A DNA stretch of 64,000 nucleotides from Pseudomonas baetica. GTDB lineage: Bacteria; Pseudomonadota; Gammaproteobacteria; Pseudomonadales; Pseudomonadaceae. A model generated the notes under the pieces. It saw only the letters and a program-made list of their open reading frames with translations. It was not told the DNA's origin and did no database searches. Both the position numbers and the translations under genes were made by a program. The DNA lies in NCBI RefSeq assembly GCF_002813455.1, contig NZ_PHHE01000001.1, forward strand, positions 2,852,001 through 2,916,000, written 5' to 3'. Shown piece by piece: positions 18,861 to 28,688 of this stretch (its first letter is position 1; every line of letters begins with the position of its first letter).

Positions 18861-19625
18861 ATGTCCCTGCCCACCCTTTTGTCCCAGCACATCGTCCGTC
18901 GTCCGCAGCGCATTGCCCTGCTGCAACACATCGCCGAACAGGGCTCGATCACCCGCGCCGCGAAAAGCGCAGGGCTGAGCTACAAAGCGGCGTGGGACGC
19001 TATCGATGAGTTGAACAACCTGGCGCAGAAACCGCTGGTCGAACGTGCGGTCGGCGGCAAGGGCGGCGGTGGCGCCAGACTGTCCAGCGAAGGCGAACGG
19101 GTGTTGCGCCTCTATCAAAAGCTGCAGGCCTTGCAGGCCCAAGTACTGGAAGCGGCTGAAGATGCCAGTGACCTCGATCTGCTCGGCCGTTTGATGCTGC
19201 GCACCAGCGCGCGCAACCAGTTGCACGGCAAAGTCGTGGCGATCGAAAGCCAGGGCCGTAATGATCTGATCCGTCTGGAGCTGGCCGAAGGTCTGTGCCT
19301 CGACGCGCAGATCACCCACGACAGCACCGTGCATCTGGAACTGCAAACCGGCACCGACGTGGTGGCGCTGATCAAGGCCGGCTGGCTCGAATTGCTCGCC
19401 AGCGATCAACCGGCAACGTGCGGACACAATCTTCTCAAAGGCACCATCGAAGCGATTCTCGACGCCGAAGACGGCCCCAGCGAAGTGCGTATTTCCCTGG
19501 CCAACGGCCACACCCTCTGCGCGCTGGCCGAAGCGTTGGATCTGCGCACTCGCGGGCTGACCGTTGAACAACCGGTTCAGGTGCAGTTTTCGCCGTCCAA
19601 CGTGCTGCTCGGCACACCGCTTTAA
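18861..19625 (+). CDS. modE: ModE-type molybdate-responsive regulator
   Basis: A 254-residue protein with an N-terminal winged helix (about 1-100; SITRAAKSAGLSYKAAWDAI is the recognition region) followed by two Mop/TOBE molybdate-binding repeats (about 115-180 and 185-254; ARNQLHGKVVAI and HNLLKGTIEAIL). With molybdate bound, ModE represses the modABC transporter and affects molybdoenzyme genes. No modABC genes are in view. It stands alone between a REP pair and the PhoX-family gene. Confidence 0.92.
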   Translation: MSLPTLLSQHIVRRPQRIALLQHIAEQGSITRAAKSAGLSYKAAWDAIDELNNLAQKPLVERAVGGKGGGGARLSSEGERVLRLYQKLQALQAQVLEAAEDASDLDLLGRLMLRTSARNQLHGKVVAIESQGRNDLIRLELAEGLCLDAQITHDSTVHLELQTGTDVVALIKAGWLELLASDQPATCGHNLLKGTIEAILDAEDGPSEVRISLANGHTLCALAEALDLRTRGLTVEQPVQVQFSPSNVLLGTPL

Positions 19626-19695
19626 TCAAGGCCTGCAACGAAAGCGTCATCGACGAACATTAAGGTAGCTGCCAAAACCTAGCAGGGAGCCTGAT

Positions 19696-21597
19696 GTGAG
19701 CCTATTAGAAGAAAACCAATCCACTGATCTGGAAAAAATCGTCGGCCTCAGCCGTCGCGGTTTCATCAGCGCCGGCGCGCTGTGCGGCGCGGCGATGTTT
19801 CTCGGTGGCAACCTGCTGACCCGCAGCGCACTGGCTGCCGGTGTCAGCGCCGGCAACAGCCGTTTGCTCGGCTTCGAGAGCATTGCGGCGGCGACCACCG
19901 ACGTCATCAGCCTGCCCAAGGGCTACAAATCCTCGGTGCTGATCAGTTGGGGCCAGCCGCTGCAAAAGAACGGCCCGGCCTTCGATCCAAGCGGCAATGG
20001 CACCGCTGCCGCACAGGAAGTGCAGTTCGGTGACAACAACGACGGCATGAGCCTGTTTGAATTCCCCGATGACAGAAACCGCGCGTTGATGGCCATCAAC
20101 AACGAATACACCAACTACCGCTACCTCTACCCGCACGGCGGCATGCCGCAATCGGCCGAAGACGTGCGCAAGGCGTTGGCCTGCGAAGGCGTATCGGTGA
20201 TTGAAGTGCAGCGCAGAAACGGTCAATGGCAGTTCGTCCAGGGCTCGCGCTACAACCGCCGCATCCACGGCAACTCGCCGCTGCGCATCGGTGGCCCGGC
20301 CGCTGGCCATGACTTGATGAAAACCAGCGCCGACAAACACGGCAAGAAAGTCCTCGGCACCTTCCAGAACTGCGCCAACGGCAAAACCCCGTGGGGCACC
20401 TATCTGACCTGTGAAGAGAACTTCACCGACTGCTTCGGCAGCAGCAACGCCCAGCAGCAGTTCGACCCGGCGCAGAAACGCTACGGCGTCTCGGCCGCCA
20501 GCCGCGAGATCAACTGGCACCCGTTTGACCCGCGCTTCGACATGGCGAAGAACCCCAACGAACTCAACCGTCACGGCTGGGTGGTCGAGATCGACCCGTT
20601 CGATCCGCAATCGACCCCGGTCAAACGCACCGCGCTGGGCCGCTTCAAACATGAAAACGCCGCCCTGGCCGAAACCGACGATGGCCGCGCCGTGGTGTAC
20701 ATGGGCGACGATGAGCGTGGCGAGTTCATCTACAAATTCGTCAGCCGCGACCGCATCAACCACCGCAATGCCAAAGCCAACCGCGACATCCTCGATCACG
20801 GCACGCTGTACGTGGCGAAGTTCGATAACGGCGACAGCAACCCCGATCACCCGAAAGGCCAGGGCCAGTGGATCGAACTGACCCACGGCAAAAACGGCAT
20901 TGACGCCAGCAGCGGCTTTGCCGATCAGGCCGAAGTGCTGATCCACGCGCGCCTCGCCGCCAGTGTGGTGGGCGCCACGCGCATGGACCGCCCGGAGTGG
21001 ATCGTGGTCAGCCCGAAGGACGGCCAGGTTTATTGCACCCTGACCAACAACGCCAAACGTGGCGAGGACGGCCAACCGGTGGGCGGGCCGAACCCGCGCG
21101 CGAAGAACGTCTACGGGCAAATTCTGCGCTGGCGCACTGACCGCGACGATCATGCGTCGAAGACCTTCTCATGGGACTTGTTCGTGGTCGCCGGCAACCC
21201 CGGCGTGCATGCCGGCACGCCGAAAGCTGGTTCGTCGAATATCACCCCGCAGAACATGTTCAACAGCCCCGATGGCCTGGGTTTCGACAAGGCCGGTCGC
21301 CTGTGGATTCTCACTGACGGCGATTCAAGCAATGCCGGGGATTTTGCCGGGATGGGTAACAACCAGATGCTTTGCGCCGATCCAAAGACCGGGGAGATTC
21401 GCCGGTTCATGGTCGGGCCGATTGGTTGTGAAGTGACCGGGATCAGCTTCTCGCCGGATCAGAAGACCTTGTTTGTCGGGATTCAGCATCCGGGTGAGAA
21501 CGGCGGTTCGACCTTCCCCGAGCATCTGCCGAATGGCAAGCCGCGCTCTTCGGTGATGGCGATTACCCGTGAGGATGGCGGAATAGTCGGCGCCTGA
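19696..21597 (+). CDS. PhoX family phosphatase, Tat-exported
   Basis: A 633-residue protein of the PhoX family (Ca/Fe-dependent alkaline phosphatases and relatives, COG3211). A twin-arginine signal, SRRGFISAGALCGAAMF (from residue 19) with cleavage near ALAA, sends it folded to the periplasm. Family features include CEENFTDCFG, GRFKHENAALAETDDGR, GEFIYKFVS and SPDGLGFDKAGRLWILTDGD-type segments. The start is GTG at 19696 with CAGGGAG upstream; the ATG two bases earlier is in another frame and is followed at once by a stop. I see no obvious Pho box in the 70 bases upstream. Confidence 0.87.
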   Translation: MSLLEENQSTDLEKIVGLSRRGFISAGALCGAAMFLGGNLLTRSALAAGVSAGNSRLLGFESIAAATTDVISLPKGYKSSVLISWGQPLQKNGPAFDPSGNGTAAAQEVQFGDNNDGMSLFEFPDDRNRALMAINNEYTNYRYLYPHGGMPQSAEDVRKALACEGVSVIEVQRRNGQWQFVQGSRYNRRIHGNSPLRIGGPAAGHDLMKTSADKHGKKVLGTFQNCANGKTPWGTYLTCEENFTDCFGSSNAQQQFDPAQKRYGVSAASREINWHPFDPRFDMAKNPNELNRHGWVVEIDPFDPQSTPVKRTALGRFKHENAALAETDDGRAVVYMGDDERGEFIYKFVSRDRINHRNAKANRDILDHGTLYVAKFDNGDSNPDHPKGQGQWIELTHGKNGIDASSGFADQAEVLIHARLAASVVGATRMDRPEWIVVSPKDGQVYCTLTNNAKRGEDGQPVGGPNPRAKNVYGQILRWRTDRDDHASKTFSWDLFVVAGNPGVHAGTPKAGSSNITPQNMFNSPDGLGFDKAGRLWILTDGDSSNAGDFAGMGNNQMLCADPKTGEIRRFMVGPIGCEVTGISFSPDQKTLFVGIQHPGENGGSTFPEHLPNGKPRSSVMAITREDGGIVGA

Positions 21598-21604
21598 TAA
21601 ATCG

Positions 21605-21700
21605 CTTTCGCGAGCAAGCCCGCTCCCACATTGGATCTGTGCCGCATTGAAGATTGCAGGTACACAGAAAATCCACTGTGGGAGGGGGCTTGCTCCCGAA
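21605..21700. repeat. REP pair with a variant right arm
   Basis: The left unit (21605-21630) is the common TTCGCGAGCAAGCCCGCTCC form. The right unit (21676-21700) carries the variant GGGAGGGGGCTTGCTCCCGA, so the two arms no longer pair perfectly. Confidence 0.8.
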
Positions 21701-21806
21701 GGGGCCCTTACAGGCAGCCCACCACTCAAGGCAAAACCCTCAACCCCCACAGTCTGCGCTACCATGCTGGGCCGGACGCGGCAGCCTGCTGCGCGCAGGA
21801 GTCAGC

Positions 21807-22781
21807 ATGGCCCACCCGTTTGAAACCCTCACACCCGACCTCGTTCTTGATGCCGTTGAAAGCATCGGGTTTCTCAGCGATGCGCGCATTCTGGCGCTCA
21901 ACAGCTACGAAAACCGCGTCTATCAGGTCGGTATCGAAGACTCCGAACCGCTGATCGCCAAGTTCTACCGTCCGCAGCGCTGGACCAACGAAGCCATCCT
22001 CGAAGAACACAAGTTCACCTTCGAACTGGCCGACGTCGAGATCCCGGTAGTGGCGCCGCTGATCCACAACGGCGAAACCCTGCACGAACACGCCGGTTTC
22101 CGCTTCACCCTGTTTCCCCGTCGTGGCGGCCGCGCGCCGGAGCCGGGCAATCTTGATCAGCTCTATCGACTCGGCCAGTTGCTGGGGCGCATTCATGCGG
22201 TCGGCGCGACCAAGCCTTTCGAACACCGCGAAGCGCTGGGCGTGCAGAACTTCGGCCATGCCTCGCTGGCCACCCTGCTCGAAGGCAATTTCATTCCGAA
22301 AAGCCTGCTTCCCGCCTACGAGTCCGTTGCCCGCGATCTGCTCAAGCGCGTGGAAGACGTTTACGCCGCCACGCCGCACCAGAACATCCGTATGCACGGC
22401 GACTGCCACCCCGGCAATATGATGTGCCGCGACGAGATGTTCCACATCGTCGACCTCGACGACTGCCGCATGGGCCCGGCGGTGCAGGACATCTGGATGA
22501 TGCTCGCCGGTGACCGGCAGGAATGCATGGGGCAGTTGTCGGAACTGATGGACGGCTACAACGAGTTCCACGATTTTGATCCGCGCGAACTGGCGCTGAT
22601 CGAACCCCTGCGCGCCCTGCGGCTGATGCACTACAGCGCCTGGCTGGCACGGCGCTGGGATGATCCGGCGTTCCCGCACAGCTTTCCGTGGTTCGGCACG
22701 GAGCGCTATTGGGGCGATCAGGTGCTGGCGTTGCGTGAGCAGCTTTCGGCACTCAATGAAGAACCGCTGAAACTCTTCTGA
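21807..22781 (+). CDS. srkA: Stress response Ser/Thr kinase SrkA (YihE/RdoA)
   Basis: A 324-residue kinase of the aminoglycoside phosphotransferase fold. The catalytic loop is HGDCHPGNMM with Asp199; the metal-binding segment is VDLDDCRMGP (Asp216). SrkA/YihE counteracts stress-induced cell death in E. coli and is controlled there by Cpx. The start at 21807 (MAHPFETLTPD) has GCAGGAG in front; the longer open frame reaches back into the REP pair and is not coding. No dsbA gene follows here, unlike E. coli. Confidence 0.92.
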   Translation: MAHPFETLTPDLVLDAVESIGFLSDARILALNSYENRVYQVGIEDSEPLIAKFYRPQRWTNEAILEEHKFTFELADVEIPVVAPLIHNGETLHEHAGFRFTLFPRRGGRAPEPGNLDQLYRLGQLLGRIHAVGATKPFEHREALGVQNFGHASLATLLEGNFIPKSLLPAYESVARDLLKRVEDVYAATPHQNIRMHGDCHPGNMMCRDEMFHIVDLDDCRMGPAVQDIWMMLAGDRQECMGQLSELMDGYNEFHDFDPRELALIEPLRALRLMHYSAWLARRWDDPAFPHSFPWFGTERYWGDQVLALREQLSALNEEPLKLF

Positions 22782-22794
22782 TTCACCACAAACA

Positions 22795-22885
22795 CTGTGG
22801 GAGGGGGCTTGCTCCCGAAGACGGTCTGACATTCAACATTAATGTTTGCTGACACACCGCCTTCGGGAGCAAGCCCCCTCCCACA
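22795..22885. repeat. REP pair, GGGAGGGGGC variant on both arms
   Basis: Inverted units at 22795-22820 and 22860-22885 both carry the GGGAGGGGGCTTGCTCCCGA variant, so pairing is restored. It follows srkA. Confidence 0.85.
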
Positions 22886-22977
22886 ATTTGTTCTGTGCTC
22901 ACAATTTCAGAACTCATTGACCGACAAATCTCCTTACAATCCCTTCCTTTGATTAGCTGCCTAAGCAAGGATTCTGC

Positions 22978-23865
22978 ATGCAAGCCGCCAACCCGCGTCG
23001 CGGGTACATTCTGGGCCTGAGTGCCTACATCATCTGGGGCCTGTTCCCGATCTACTTCAAAGCCATCGCCGAAGTGCCGGCGGTCGAGATCATCATCCAT
23101 CGGGTGCTGTGGTCGGCGCTGTTCGGCGCCCTGCTGCTGATGGTGTGGAAACACCCGGGCTGGTTACGCGAATTGCTGGATAACCCCAAGCGCCTGGCGA
23201 TTCTGGCGTTGAGCGGCACGCTGATCGCGGCCAACTGGCTGACTTACGTCTGGTCGGTGAACAACGGGCGCATGCTCGAAGCCAGCCTCGGTTACTACAT
23301 CAACCCGCTGGTGAACGTGCTGCTGGGGATGCTGATTCTTGGCGAGCGCCTGCGTCGTATGCAGTGGCTTGCGGTGGGTCTGGCGGCAGTTGGTGTGGCG
23401 CAGCAGGTGTGGCAGGTCGGCAGTTTGCCGTGGGTGTCGCTGGTGCTGGCGCTGACCTTCGGTTTCTATGGCTTGATCCGCAAGCAGGCGCCGGTCAAGG
23501 CGTTGCCGGGGCTGGTGGTGGAAACCTGGATGCTGGTACCCATCGCCATCGCCTGGCTGCTGTTCAATCAGACCGCAACCAGCGCGCAACCCGAGTTCTG
23601 GACAACGTCGCAAGCCTGGTGGCTGGTGGCGGCTGGTCCGGTGACGTTGATCCCATTGGTGTGCTTCAACGCCGCCACCCGGCACCTGCCCTACACCACC
23701 ATTGGCTTCCTGCAATACATCGCGCCGACATTGGTGTTGTTGCAAGCGGTGCTGCTGTTCGGCGAGCACTTGTCGTCGAGCACGCTGATGGCGTTCATGT
23801 TTATCTGGGCCGGTCTGGCCGTTTACAGCGTCGATGCTTGGATAAGTTTGCGTCGCCGCACCTGA
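22978..23865 (+). CDS. rarD: RarD-type EamA family transporter
   Basis: A 295-residue inner-membrane protein with ten predicted helices in two EamA repeats. The opening RGYILGLSAYIIWGLFPIYF and the SLGYYINPLVNVLLG segment are typical of RarD, a drug/metabolite transporter superfamily member often annotated as chloramphenicol-sensitive protein. The substrate is unknown. The ATG at 22978 is preceded by AAGGATTCTGC. It is likely monocistronic, between a REP pair and an intergenic stretch with DnaA-box-like sequences. Confidence 0.9.
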   Translation: MQAANPRRGYILGLSAYIIWGLFPIYFKAIAEVPAVEIIIHRVLWSALFGALLLMVWKHPGWLRELLDNPKRLAILALSGTLIAANWLTYVWSVNNGRMLEASLGYYINPLVNVLLGMLILGERLRRMQWLAVGLAAVGVAQQVWQVGSLPWVSLVLALTFGFYGLIRKQAPVKALPGLVVETWMLVPIAIAWLLFNQTATSAQPEFWTTSQAWWLVAAGPVTLIPLVCFNAATRHLPYTTIGFLQYIAPTLVLLQAVLLFGEHLSSSTLMAFMFIWAGLAVYSVDAWISLRRRT

Positions 23866-23888
23866 TCAAAAAACGCACAACCCCTCGC

Positions 23889-24050
23889 AGGCCACGGTGC
23901 TCGTGGCCTGCATCGTTCCTTCCCAAGGTTATCCACAACGTGATCCCCGCCGTTTGTGCGCAACGTGTTGAATACTGTCGATTTTTTGATCAGTTCCGGC
24001 AAAGCCACGGCGGACGTGGCGTTGCAGGCAGTCTCTACAGGTTATCCACA
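23889..24050 (+). other. Intergenic hairpin and two perfect DnaA-box sequences
   Basis: The region between rarD and the convergent ACT-domain gene holds a hairpin with AGGCCACG/CGTGGCCT arms (about 23890-23909), possibly the rarD terminator but without a T tract. It is followed by two exact DnaA boxes, TTATCCACA, at 23929-23937 and 24042-24050, in the same orientation and 113 bases apart. No other feature is visible in this stretch. Confidence 0.5.
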
Positions 24051-24087
24051 GGCAGGTGCACGTTTAAACTGGATAACCCGATCAATC

Positions 24088-24606
24088 CTAAACGTCTGTG
24101 CGTAACACCAGTTCCACCATCAAATCATCGGCCAGCGTTTCCAAACGCGATTGCAGCACATCCAGCGACAGGGTCAGCGGCACCGCGAGAATCGCTTCGG
24201 CGTGGAACAACGGCTCGCTGCTCATCGGCGCCGGGCGCACGTCGGTCACCAGCCGTTCAAGGTTGACGCCCTGCTCGCTCAGCAGCCGAGTAATGTCACG
24301 AACGATACCCGGACGATCATTGCCCACCAGTTCCATGGCGATCGGTTTCCAGGTGCACGATTGCTCGATGCCGCTCTCGGCGATCAACACGCGAATACCA
24401 TGAGCCGATAGCGCTTGTAGGGAATCGACTAATTCGTCGTAAGCCTCCGCCGGTACCCCCACTCGAAGAATCCCGGCGAATTGCCCGGCCATCCGCGACA
24501 TGCGGCTTTCCAGCCAGTTACCGCCATGCTCGGCGATGCATTGGGCGATGCGCTCGACCTGTCCGGGCTTGTCCGCAGCGAAAACGGTGAGTACGAGATG
24601 GTCCAT
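24088..24606 (-). CDS. GcvR-like protein with two ACT domains
   Basis: A 172-residue protein made of two ACT domains (about residues 3-75 and 90-170; LVLTVFAADKPGQVERIAQC and IAMELVGNDRPGIVRDITRL). This is the GcvR family; in E. coli GcvR binds GcvA and represses the glycine cleavage operon when glycine is low. No gcv genes are nearby, so the partner is unknown. It is divergent from glcB across 453 bases. Confidence 0.88.
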   Translation of the reverse strand: MDHLVLTVFAADKPGQVERIAQCIAEHGGNWLESRMSRMAGQFAGILRVGVPAEAYDELVDSLQALSAHGIRVLIAESGIEQSCTWKPIAMELVGNDRPGIVRDITRLLSEQGVNLERLVTDVRPAPMSSEPLFHAEAILAVPLTLSLDVLQSRLETLADDLMVELVLRTDV

Positions 24607-25059
24607 GGCGCAGCCCTCTTGTCATGACTTTTGTTATAGAAGAGCAAGTATAGGCAAGGGATAGCCAGTCGCCGCAGGCGCTGAAAACAACAAATCGTGT
24701 ACAAGTTTTTATATTTAACTGGAACAATCCAATGGTTTTTTGAGAACATCCCGTTCCGCGCTGTGACCGCAATGCGTCATGTGGTCGCAGAACGACGTAA
24801 TTAGTCTGATTTTCACAAGCGCAACTCATCATGTAGTATGCCCCGGCACGCACTACATAACGCTGGATCGATGTCTGCCCAAGGCATGTTCGCAACCCTG
24901 AAAGCCCCGTCATCAAGGCCTCAAGCCGTTGATTGGTCCCAGCCCAGCCGCCAGCAATGGCATGTACTGGTCGGAAGGTTTGTGGTTTAAATGGCCAGAG
25001 GCTTCATTGTCAAATTGAAGAGCTGAAAAGCGAAATAGCTGAGCAGAGTGAGGCAAGCA
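24607..25059. other. 453-base divergent intergenic region, gcvR-like to glcB
   Basis: No gene recognised. The AT-rich part at 24690-24745 and the area around 24825-24860 probably hold promoters. An inverted repeat ATGTAGT-N14-ACTACAT (24831-24837 and 24852-24858) could be an operator for glcB. GAGG before the glcB ATG serves as its ribosome site. Confidence 0.4.
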
Positions 25060-27237
25060 ATGACTGAACACGTTCAAGTCGGTGGCCTGCAGGTCGCCAA
25101 AGTCCTGTTCGACTTCGTGAACAACGAAGCCATTCCCGGTACCGGCCTCACCGCCGACAAATTCTGGGAAGGTGCCGACAAGGTCATTCACGACCTGGCA
25201 CCGAAGAACAAAGCCCTACTCGCCAAACGCGATGACTTCCAGGCCCATGTCGACGGCTGGCACCAATCCCGTGCCGGTCAGCCACACGACGCCGCGGCCT
25301 ACAAAGCCTTCCTGCAAGAGATCGGTTATCTGCTGCCAGAAGCGGCTGATTTCCAGGCAACGACGCAAAACGTCGATGACGAAATCGCCCGTACTGCCGG
25401 CCCGCAACTGGTTGTGCCGGTGATGAATGCTCGCTTTGCCCTCAACGCCTCGAACGCCCGCTGGGGTTCGCTGTACGACGCCCTCTACGGCACCGACGCG
25501 ATCAGCGAAGAAGGTGGCGCGGAAAAAGGCAAAGGCTACAACAAGGTGCGCGGCGACAAAGTCATCGCCTTCGCCCGGGCTTTCCTCGACGAAGCTGCGC
25601 CACTGGCTGCCGGCTCCCACGTCGACTCCACCGGCTACAAAATCGCTGACGGCAAACTGTTGGTCAACCTCAAGGGCGGCAGCAACAGCGGTCTGCGTGA
25701 CGACGCTCAACTGATCGGTTTCCAAGGCGATGCCAACGCGCCGATCGCGATCTTGCTGAAACACAACGGTCTGCATTTCGAAATCCAGATCGACGCCAGC
25801 ACCCCGGTCGGCCAGACCGACGCCGCCGGCGTCAAAGACGTGCTGATGGAAGCGGCGCTGACCACCATCATGGACTGCGAAGACTCCGTGGCCGCCGTCG
25901 ATGCCGACGACAAAGTGGTGATCTACCGCAACTGGCTCGGCCTGATGAAGGGCGATCTGTCGGAAGAAGTCGCCAAGGGCGGCCAGACCTTCACCCGCAC
26001 CATGAACCCGGATCGCAGCTACACCACGGTCGATGGCGGCGAAGTGACCTTGCATGGTCGTTCGCTGTTGTTCGTGCGCAACGTCGGTCACCTGATGACC
26101 ATCGACGCGATCCTCGACAAAGACGGCAACGAAGTGCCGGAAGGCATCCTCGACGGTCTGGTGACGTGCCTGGCTGCAATGCACAACCTCAACGGCAACA
26201 CCTCGCGCAAGAACACCCGCACCGGCTCGGTCTACATCGTTAAGCCGAAGATGCACGGCCCGGAAGAAGCGGCGTTCACCAACGAGCTGTTCGGCCGCAT
26301 CGAAGACGTGCTCGGTCTGAAACGCAACACGCTGAAAGTCGGAATCATGGACGAGGAGCGCCGCACCACGGTCAACCTCAAGGCTTGCATCAAGGCTGCC
26401 AGCGAGCGCGTGGTGTTCATCAACACCGGTTTCCTCGACCGCACCGGCGATGAAATCCACACATCCATGGAAGCCGGCCCGGTTGTACGCAAGGCTGACA
26501 TGAAGGCCGAGAAGTGGATCGGCGCCTACGAAAACTGGAACGTCGATATCGGTCTGAGCACCGGCCTGCAAGGTCGTGCGCAAATCGGTAAAGGCATGTG
26601 GGCGATGCCCGACCTGATGGCGGCGATGCTCGAACAGAAAATCGCTCACCCACTGGCCGGTGCCAACACCGCCTGGGTGCCATCGCCGACCGCCGCTGCG
26701 TTGCACGCGCTGCACTACCACAAGGTCGACGTGTTCGCGCGTCAGGCCGAACTGGCCAAACGTGCCCGCGCCTCGGTGGACGACATTCTGACCATCCCGC
26801 TGGCGGTCAACCCGAACTGGACGCCGGAGCAGATCAAGAACGAACTGGACAACAACGCCCAGGGCATTCTCGGTTACGTGGTGCGCTGGATCGACCAAGG
26901 CGTGGGTTGCTCGAAAGTGCCGGACATCAACGACGTCGGCCTGATGGAAGACCGTGCGACGCTGCGTATCTCCAGCCAGCACATCGCCAACTGGCTGCGC
27001 CACGGTGTGGTCACCGAAGCGCAAGTGATGGAAAGCCTCAAGCGCATGGCGCCGGTGGTTGATCGTCAGAACGCCAATGACGCGCTGTACCGTCCGCTGG
27101 CTCCAAACTTCGACAGCAACATCGCCTTCCAGGCGGCGGTCGAACTGGTGATCGAAGGCACCAAACAGCCGAACGGTTACACCGAGCCGGTGCTGCACCG
27201 TCGTCGTCGTGAGTTCAAGAAGGCCAACGGCCTGTAA
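25060..27237 (+). CDS. glcB: Malate synthase G
   Basis: A 725-residue malate synthase of the G class (usual length 720-730). It condenses glyoxylate with acetyl-CoA to give malate, for growth on acetate, glycolate or fatty acids, in keeping with the acyl-CoA dehydrogenases elsewhere in the window. Family landmarks include [41 protein letters not shown] and [11 protein letters not shown]. The start at 25060 ([14 protein letters not shown]) follows GAGG; an in-frame ATG at 25048 is less likely. A strong terminator follows. Confidence 0.97.
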   Translation: MTEHVQVGGLQVAKVLFDFVNNEAIPGTGLTADKFWEGADKVIHDLAPKNKALLAKRDDFQAHVDGWHQSRAGQPHDAAAYKAFLQEIGYLLPEAADFQATTQNVDDEIARTAGPQLVVPVMNARFALNASNARWGSLYDALYGTDAISEEGGAEKGKGYNKVRGDKVIAFARAFLDEAAPLAAGSHVDSTGYKIADGKLLVNLKGGSNSGLRDDAQLIGFQGDANAPIAILLKHNGLHFEIQIDASTPVGQTDAAGVKDVLMEAALTTIMDCEDSVAAVDADDKVVIYRNWLGLMKGDLSEEVAKGGQTFTRTMNPDRSYTTVDGGEVTLHGRSLLFVRNVGHLMTIDAILDKDGNEVPEGILDGLVTCLAAMHNLNGNTSRKNTRTGSVYIVKPKMHGPEEAAFTNELFGRIEDVLGLKRNTLKVGIMDEERRTTVNLKACIKAASERVVFINTGFLDRTGDEIHTSMEAGPVVRKADMKAEKWIGAYENWNVDIGLSTGLQGRAQIGKGMWAMPDLMAAMLEQKIAHPLAGANTAWVPSPTAAALHALHYHKVDVFARQAELAKRARASVDDILTIPLAVNPNWTPEQIKNELDNNAQGILGYVVRWIDQGVGCSKVPDINDVGLMEDRATLRISSQHIANWLRHGVVTEAQVMESLKRMAPVVDRQNANDALYRPLAPNFDSNIAFQAAVELVIEGTKQPNGYTEPVLHRRRREFKKANGL

Positions 27238-27257
27238 TTCTGCGTAGACGCTGGATA

Positions 27258-27293
27258 TGAAAAAGCCCTGATCTTTGGATCAGGGCTTTTTTT
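27258..27293 (+). terminator. glcB terminator
   Basis: AAAAAGCCCTGATC pairs with GATCAGGGCTTTTT around a TTTG loop, followed by more T; 21 bases after the glcB stop codon. Confidence 0.93.
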
Positions 27294-27307
27294 GTGAAAG
27301 CAGAATC

Positions 27308-27331
27308 AAAAGATCGCAGCCTTCGGCAGGA
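27308..27331. repeat. Truncated copy of the GATCGCAGCCTTCG repeat at the IS junction
   Basis: AAAAGATCGCAGCCTTCGG matches the left arm of the repeat at 7267. The copy stops at the left end of the insertion sequence and no right arm is found beyond the right end, so part of it was lost. Confidence 0.6.
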
Positions 27332-28687
27332 GAGTGTCAGATTTTTTGTGTGCGGGCCGGTAATGGCCTGCCGTCAGGCAGGCCGGGTTTTACCAGGTCG
27401 GCCTGATAAATCGATCTCCGTACAGAATCGCAAATTGGTTCATCGCACTCTTCCAGTCATGAGCCGCCGAGCCCCAGTTTGCCGTGATGTTACGCAGCCC
27501 AAGCCAGATCAGCTTGGTCGCTGCGTCATCCGTCGGGAAGTGGCCCCGGGTCTTGATGATCTTGCGTAGCTGAGCGTTGATGCTTTCGATAGCGTTGGTC
27601 GTATAGATCACTTTTCGAATGGCAGGCGGGAAGACAAAAAATGGAATCACTCGATCCCAGGCTCGTCTCCAGGCCGCCACCACCGTTGGGTATTGCTTAC
27701 CCCAAGGGCCATTTTCAAAGGCATCCAGTGCTTCCTCAGCCGCTTCTGCGTTGATGGCTTGATAGATCGGTTTTAGCGCCTTGGCCAGCTCACGGCGCTT
27801 GTCCCACGCCGCGTAATCGAGGCTGTTGCGGATCAAGTGGACGATGCATGTTTGCAGCGTTGTTGCCGGAAATACTGCGCTTAGCGCCTCTGGCATGCCT
27901 TTGAGACCGTCAGTCACGGCGATCAGCACGTCCTCTACGCCGCGGGTCTTGAGGTCGTTGAAGACCTTCATCCAGAACTTCGCACCCTCGGTGTTTTCGA
28001 TCCAGATACCAAGAATATCGCGCGTTCCATCGGGTAAAACACCCAGCGCCAAGTAAATCGCCTTGTTGCGGACAAGGCCTTCTTCTCGGATCTTGACCCG
28101 CAGCGCATCGAAGAAAATGACTGGGTACATCGGCTCAAGCGGTCGCTGTTGCCACGCACCAATTTCCTCCATCACCTCGTGCGTGACTGAGCTGATGAAG
28201 TCATGGGAAACGTCCGTCCCGTATTGCTCAGAGAGGAAAGCGCGGATTTCTCGAACGGTCATGCCTCGGGCATACATGGCGATGATCTTGTCATCAAAAC
28301 CGGTGTAACGCCGCTCATGCTTGGGGATCAGAATGGGGGCAAAACTGCCATCCCGATCACGGGGAATCTCCAGCCGCAGCGGGCCATCCCCCGTCAAAAT
28401 CGTCTTGCCCGTTTTGCCATTGCGCTGGTTGGTTTCATCCTCTGGGCGCTGCGCGCCCGGCGGATACCCCAGGTGGTGACCGAGCTCGGCACTCAATGCT
28501 CGCTCAATCAAGGCCTTCTTGAAGGCCGCAGAAGCGTCTTCAATAGCCTCTGCGGTAATCAGCCCCTCACCGAACTCTTCGAGCAGCTCCTTGGGGATTT
28601 TTGGTAGGTCACGCAGGGGTTTCTTTTTGGTTGGCATACATGCACCTCTTACTCATGTTATGCCCGAACACAAAATTTCTGACACCC
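27332..28687 (-). mobile_element. IS256-family insertion sequence
   Basis: A ~1356-bp element bounded by imperfect ~26-base inverted repeats. The left end begins GAGTGTCAGATTTTTTGTGT and the right end, read inward, begins GGGTGTCAGAAATTTTGTGT. It carries one transposase gene. The 9-base flanks (TCGGCAGGA left, CCGGTAGGA right) agree at seven of nine positions, so they may be a decayed target duplication or a chance match. It lies between glcB and the vgrG-DUF4123 genes. Confidence 0.9.
27390..28637 (-). CDS. IS256-family transposase
   Basis: A 415-residue DDE transposase of the Mutator/IS256 family. The catalytic triad reads Asp177 (IFFDALRVKI), Asp243 (AVTDGLKGMP) and Glu351 (TTNAIESINAQLRK); the zinc-like context C-x2-H (TCIVHLIRN) lies between the last two. 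Length and the complete triad indicate an intact enzyme. The frame is unbroken and both inverted repeats are present, so the element may still be mobile. Confidence 0.96.
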   Translation of the reverse strand: MPTKKKPLRDLPKIPKELLEEFGEGLITAEAIEDASAAFKKALIERALSAELGHHLGYPPGAQRPEDETNQRNGKTGKTILTGDGPLRLEIPRDRDGSFAPILIPKHERRYTGFDDKIIAMYARGMTVREIRAFLSEQYGTDVSHDFISSVTHEVMEEIGAWQQRPLEPMYPVIFFDALRVKIREEGLVRNKAIYLALGVLPDGTRDILGIWIENTEGAKFWMKVFNDLKTRGVEDVLIAVTDGLKGMPEALSAVFPATTLQTCIVHLIRNSLDYAAWDKRRELAKALKPIYQAINAEAAEEALDAFENGPWGKQYPTVVAAWRRAWDRVIPFFVFPPAIRKVIYTTNAIESINAQLRKIIKTRGHFPTDDAATKLIWLGLRNITANWGSAAHDWKSAMNQFAILYGDRFIRPTW

Positions 28688-28688
28688 C

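Noticed and set aside
25216..27198. Open frame of 660 codons opposite glcB
   Set aside because: Low-complexity translation rich in His, Arg, Val and Gly with no domain; glcB fills the same interval with a complete known protein.
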